Source of the DNA: Hamiltosporidium tvaerminnensis
Taxonomy: Eukaryota; Microsporidia; Dubosqiidae
DNA: 64,000 nucleotides
Assembly: GCA_022605425.2 (NCBI GenBank)
Contig: JAKIMF020000011.1
Location: forward strand, 248,001 to 312,000
Direction: 5' to 3'
Shown here: one piece after another, positions 59,423-64,000 of the stretch
Layout of the letters: each line of letters starts with the position of its first letter
Position numbering within the stretch: position 1 is the first letter of the stretch
Notes under the pieces: model-generated
What the model was told of the DNA's origin: nothing
The model's database searches: none
What the model saw: the letters and a program-made list of their open reading frames with translations, nothing else
Translations under genes and position numbers: made by a program

Positions 59423-60455
59423 GAATTGGGACCAGAGACACCTTTATAGACTAAATTCGCATTAAAAACAAAAATTTATAAAAATTACACCTAAATTTAT
59501 ATTTATAACTTTACAATTCCAATTTATAACATATTCTACCACTCACCAATAAATTAAATTAAAAAATCAAAAATTTAAACTATGGATATTTTAAACAGCT
59601 TTATTAAGAGCTAAACAATCTTGAAATTACATCTAAAAATTAATTTTCTCCCTTTTCCAACAGCATTTACTAAAGATAACCAAATCTTCTTAAGTTCGCC
59701 ATCGATTTAAGATAAACTTTATAAGTGGGAACCAATTCTTCTCAATATTGTTGGTATTAACATTGGAAGATTTGATAGAATCAATCGCTCGAGTGATTTA
59801 CTGTTTTGTGATCAAAATATTTTTCCAAATCACTATAACCTTCTCAACAGTCTGTATAGATTATGCTACCTGGCTTCACATGTTGTAATATTATACAGGT
59901 AATTGTTTCTTTAGTTCTATCAAAGATAGTTATCGACGTTATTTTCCGAGCTGATGTTCTTTCCCCTAACACTATTGTACCTTTGTTTACCAAATCGAAA
60001 TTCGTGAATTCGCTCAGATAATTTCATTACTTCAAATATATTCCTGAGTTACAGTCAAATTACTTTTGTTTTATCATTCATTTTTTTAACTAATGTCTTT
60101 AATCTTCTATTTATAATATCTCGAACATAAATATTGTTCTCATTTGTGTGTTTGCAAGGAAACCAAAAGCAGTTTTTAACATTTTAAGATTTTTTTTATA
60201 GTTGTCGAGCAAAGTACCTTTAAGACCAGAAACTTTCTTTTTACATGAATTCCATGTATAAATTAAAAATAATGATGATTATGAGTCGAGAATTATTCAA
60301 GAAATACAAGTGCTGGATTTTTGGGCCAAAAAAGTTACTATAAGGCACTTAAGCCAATCACTAAATTTATTGAAACCAAAACTCATTTGAAAGGGTAAAT
60401 TTTTTGAATGTTTATCTTTAAAGCTACATTAGTACGATTAAGGTACCTCTCACCC
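59423..60455 (-). pseudogene. terminal Merlin-like element, right edge of array
   Basis: Fourth Merlin copy, beginning AATTGGGACCAGAGACACC like unit 1. The minus strand reads TSARKITSITIFD, VKPGSIIYTDC and YFDHKTVNHSSD across stops, the best-kept version of the core. A possible right inverted terminus (ATTAAGGTACCTCTCACCCT near 60437-60456) matches the complement of the left end at about 14 of 23 positions. Similarity to the other units ends here. Confidence 0.7.
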
Positions 60456-63400
60456 TCGTAATTATTTAAATAATTCAGTTTACAAACTGAATACCGTGTA
60501 ATTTTCATGGTTCGACGACTTAAATTGGTATTTCTTAATTGGCTTTCTCTTTTTTCAAAATATTTCTCTTACTTGAATTTAAAGTATCATTTTTTAATAT
60601 ATACCGCTGTCATACCCATAACGTAGATTTAATACTTTATTATGATATAACATAACAATATTCTTCCGAATCGGCACAAATAAATAGCTAAAATCTAGGC
60701 TTATTATTATGGTTCTAATTATTTCTATGTAAATTATAGATTTATGGTTTTTTGGTTGAATAGTTCAAACAAGTCTTTCAAACCATTAGAGCTTTAATGA
60801 AACATATAAAATTAATTTTTTTTCTCAAAAAATGTATAATTATGTATGAATACGGCATCAGTGGCTGTTCCAAAACATATAATTTTTTTAATCCTAATCA
60901 TTTTCGCAACAATTATGAAGAGAGAATTTTTTAGTTGGTCTAAAAATCTAATTTTAATTAATGTAAAATAGAGAAGAGGCTATCAAAAAATACATCAATG
61001 CGATGCCGCTAAGGCGATTTTCGGAAAGATTTGGACTATAAACGACTGTTTTTATTATTGTAAGAATATATATAAAATTTTTGGATTTTAATACACTCAC
61101 CGTTACCTTTCAAGGATGCAGCAGAAAACTATATCGTACTGTATCCTATATTTTTTTCTAATTACTTGGTTAGATTTAAATCCTACCAAAAATCATTTTT
61201 TTTTCAATTTTTTTATAGCTTGAAATTACGGTTCTAATTTTTTATTTTGTTTTATAAATTTAATATTAGACTTTTTCAAATATACTTTAATCTTTTAAAG
61301 TTATATTGTATAGTCCTGTGCAAGAAAATCTCAATATCTGCATATAAAATTTAGTATCTTTTTTTTTAATTTATATATTCTACTCTATTGCTTCTATTGT
61401 GCATTTATTTTCAAATGATCTAAGTAATTTGAAAGTACAAGTTCGTTCGTCTCAATGGGATAATGCCTTCTGCATGAGGTTATCACAATATATATATGTA
61501 TATTTCCTATTTCTGGTCTAAGATTGTTGTATTTATCATAGAATTATTTTTTTAAGACCTTAAAATATACTAACAAAAACTCAATCATATTCATTTATAT
61601 TTGGTTAATAATGAAAGAATCATATTTTCACAAATTCTTAACAAATACATGTGTATTATTAAATGCAAAAAAGTTTCTCAAATAGATGAAATATTATAAA
61701 TGTATTTTAGCTCATTGTTTTTTCTGTAGAAGATCATACAATACTCCAAGTAAATTCAAGCTACGAGATTATATTTGGGGATTTCTAAAATTTTTCTCTT
61801 AAAAACATAAGTTGATAGATCAACGTAAGTCTCTCGTATTCGAAAAATAAAAAATATATAAACCTGAGGATTTGCCGGGTAAACAGAAGAACATTATGAT
61901 ATCCCGACAAAATTTGATTATAAATCTATTATTTTTACATTTTTAATGCTCTACATCGGGAAATCAATACTATTTTATATTGATTTATAAAATTATATAA
62001 CTTAGGTTACTCAGAGCTACTATTGAATCGTCTAAAACTTATATGGTAATAAAATGTTTCTTCTTAGTTGATTTCATATGACTTTGTTTAATAAAACAGT
62101 ATTATATTCATTTCTTTAGAATAGATTTTTTTCTTTACGCGAAAAAAGCTTGAGTACAAAAACTAAAACGAAACAAATATAAATTAAAATACCCTTTTTC
62201 GCATTTTAATACTTCCAGTAGCTTACTGCATCTGCAATTTAGAAAAAGAAAAAAATATTTGAGATTTAAGTTATTTCAACGATTCTTCTTGTATAAGGAG
62301 TATAATTTTTTTATACTATATTCAAATATTATTTATTGTGGTTTTAATCTACTGATTAAATATTTCTCAGGATTCAATAGGAAGATTTTATAGTAATGTA
62401 GTTTTGGTCAATTGTATTTCTATTAGTTACTATGCTTTTTCGCTTACATATATGTTCTTCATATATATTTTAACATTGATTTACGAATGATTTAATAAGA
62501 TAACTTTTTCAAGCAAGACTGCATAAAATTGCACTTGCTATTTTACTATAAGCATCAACCATTTGACATCAAATTTGCTATTTTTGTTTGGTTTATTGAG
62601 TAAAATTATATTCGACGACAATTCATATATTTTGTATGATTGTTATATAGCTGCTCATTGCTATATTAAATTAAATTAAATAATCGGCTATAGAAATATG
62701 GGCTTATATTTCGTTTTTCTATATAAATCATAGAGAATAATGTATAGATATTTAAACGGAAGTAAGATTTTTGAAAACAATTTATAAATACTTATTATTC
62801 TAGTCGCTTTCTTAAAAGAAAGCCATCAAAAATATTTTATCTAATCAAAAGCTACTAAAAATTTTTAATATAAATATTTTATCTAGTTTAAAATAAGATT
62901 TCATCTTTGCTCTCTTAATTTTTTGACATAAGCCTAAGAATCGCACTAATTAACTGTATTTTCGAAATAAAAAACTACCGATAGCTCCAATATAGGATTT
63001 TATTGTTATCAATAACAAATTTTTTTTAAAAACTCTCCTACTTTGAATTTGAGATTTCCAAATATAGACATCATAAGACTAAAGTTTCCTAACCGAGCCA
63101 TGTAAATCATTTTACATATATAATTTAGATTTCATTTGAGCAGAAATTCATTAAATATTTAAGCTTCGGTAATACTAATTTTTTTTAAACCTAGTTTCTT
63201 CCCAAAATAGATTTTAGTAATTGTTTAGGTATGAATTACTTTTCATTTTATTTAAACGTTTAGTGCCATAAAATATATGTAATAGCTTCATAATGTATAT
63301 ATTATCTAACGAAAAATGCAGATACATCCAATTTAATCATTAATCATCATATATTTAGAATGTCGAAACACATTTAACAAGTCATTCGAATGAAAGTCTT

Positions 63401-64000
63401 CGCTTTGAATACAGAATTTTTAATAAATTTATAATTTCTTATAAGTCCGTGCAATAATTTGCTGCTAGACATAATATCAAGAAAGATTTGGTTAAAAAAG
63501 TCATAGAAAGGTATGAGTTTACTCAGGCTCTTCTTTTTTTTTAAATTTATTTTTTATTTTATAACTCAAAACAATTACCCAATATAGAATAGGATCTGGT
63601 AACCGGTAAGGATTTTGGTAGGAGTTAAGTTTTTCTTGACTCTAATAAAATTCATCTATATACACTTAAAAAGCAATTCGAATATTTTAAAACAAAGCTA
63701 CGGATATTAGAAACAACCTCTATCACATCATAATATTATTTCATATGAATGATTTAAAAGGAATTTATATATTTACGAAGTAGCGCGGCGCAAAAGCTTT
63801 TTACAAAGAGAAAATGTTAATTTATCGCTAGAGTTTAATATTAAGCTCGTATAGCACAAAGTTGTATCATTTTTTACAGAATGCACAAGGAATTTTTTTT
63901 TAAATTCTAGAGTGAGAAATAAAACGACATATACGGTATGATTTTAATTTTCTCGGACGATCATTATCTTAATTTATCCATTTTCTGTTTTCTTATGCTT
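60456..64000. other. gene-poor AT-rich flank
   Basis: No open frame of useful size. Two adjacent perfect palindromes lie at 60460-60475 and 60473-60492. A GC-richer patch near 60975-61030 gives about 20 open codons (EEAIKKYINAMPLRRFSERF) that I cannot place. Nothing else recognised. Confidence 0.5.

Larger units (their letters stand above)
20796..60420. repeat. tandem array: three ~12.9-kb units plus a terminal Merlin copy
   Basis: Units begin at 20796, 33690 and 46565, each with the same order of a Merlin relic, LINE 3' fragment, secreted-protein gene, dead LINE, GC-rich insertion and dead integrase-like transposon. At 59423 a fourth Merlin copy begins, and homology stops at about 60420, the Merlin right end. 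The sequence left of 20796 is unrelated to the sequence left of 33690, 46565 and 59423. Much of the repeat is almost identical between units. Confidence 0.95.

Overview
The window is very AT-rich eukaryotic DNA. It most resembles a microsporidian with a large, transposon-loaded genome. The support is: intron-poor genes with very short leaders; C-runs just before several start codons (CCCCC directly before three ATGs, CCC a few bases before another), a known microsporidian feature; small secreted, lectin-like parasite proteins; and a mix of restriction-endonuclease-type LINEs, Merlin-like and integrase-like (Ginger/KRBA2-like) DNA transposons. The organism is inferred. No rRNA, tRNA or species marker is visible.

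Left part (1-20.6 kb). A sense-strand LINE (open from the left edge to 1639) is followed by single-copy DNA. This holds three secreted proteins that share an exact CL-x(11)-C motif (2307-2780 minus, 4844-6244 minus, 8223-9674 plus), a small secreted protein (3782-4009 minus), a deoxyhypusine hydroxylase with all four His-Glu motifs (10942-11868 minus), and a small membrane protein (16162-16455 minus). Between them lie a 3 x 72 bp tandem repeat, an 18/19-bp minisatellite, a purine-rich repeat, and a decayed, unidentified region (12.4-13.6 kb). A full-length but broken copy of the LINE sits on the minus strand at 16818-20622 between perfect 14-bp direct repeats.

Right part (20.8-60.4 kb). This is a tandem array of three units of about 12.9 kb (20796, 33690, 46565), bounded by four copies of a dead Merlin-like transposon (three internal starts plus one at 59423-60420). 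Each unit carries, in order: Merlin relic (minus); an unexplained 1.1 kb; a 5'-truncated LINE 3' end (plus); a conserved promoter with a variable number of 9-bp repeats; one intact gene for a secreted protein of 518-519 aa; a full-length dead LINE (minus); an unexplained 1.1 kb; a GC-rich 234-bp insertion flanked by 14-bp direct repeats; and a dead 1.67-kb DNA transposon with G/C-rich terminal inverted repeats and a DD35E integrase-like core. The only intact gene in each unit is the secreted one. Its middle has diverged far more between units than its 3' end or the flanking noncoding DNA, and the copies are mosaics of one another. This looks like an expanding, recombining family of secreted proteins, possibly host-directed, carried on an amplified transposon-built cassette.

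From 60.45 kb to the end no gene is recognisable.
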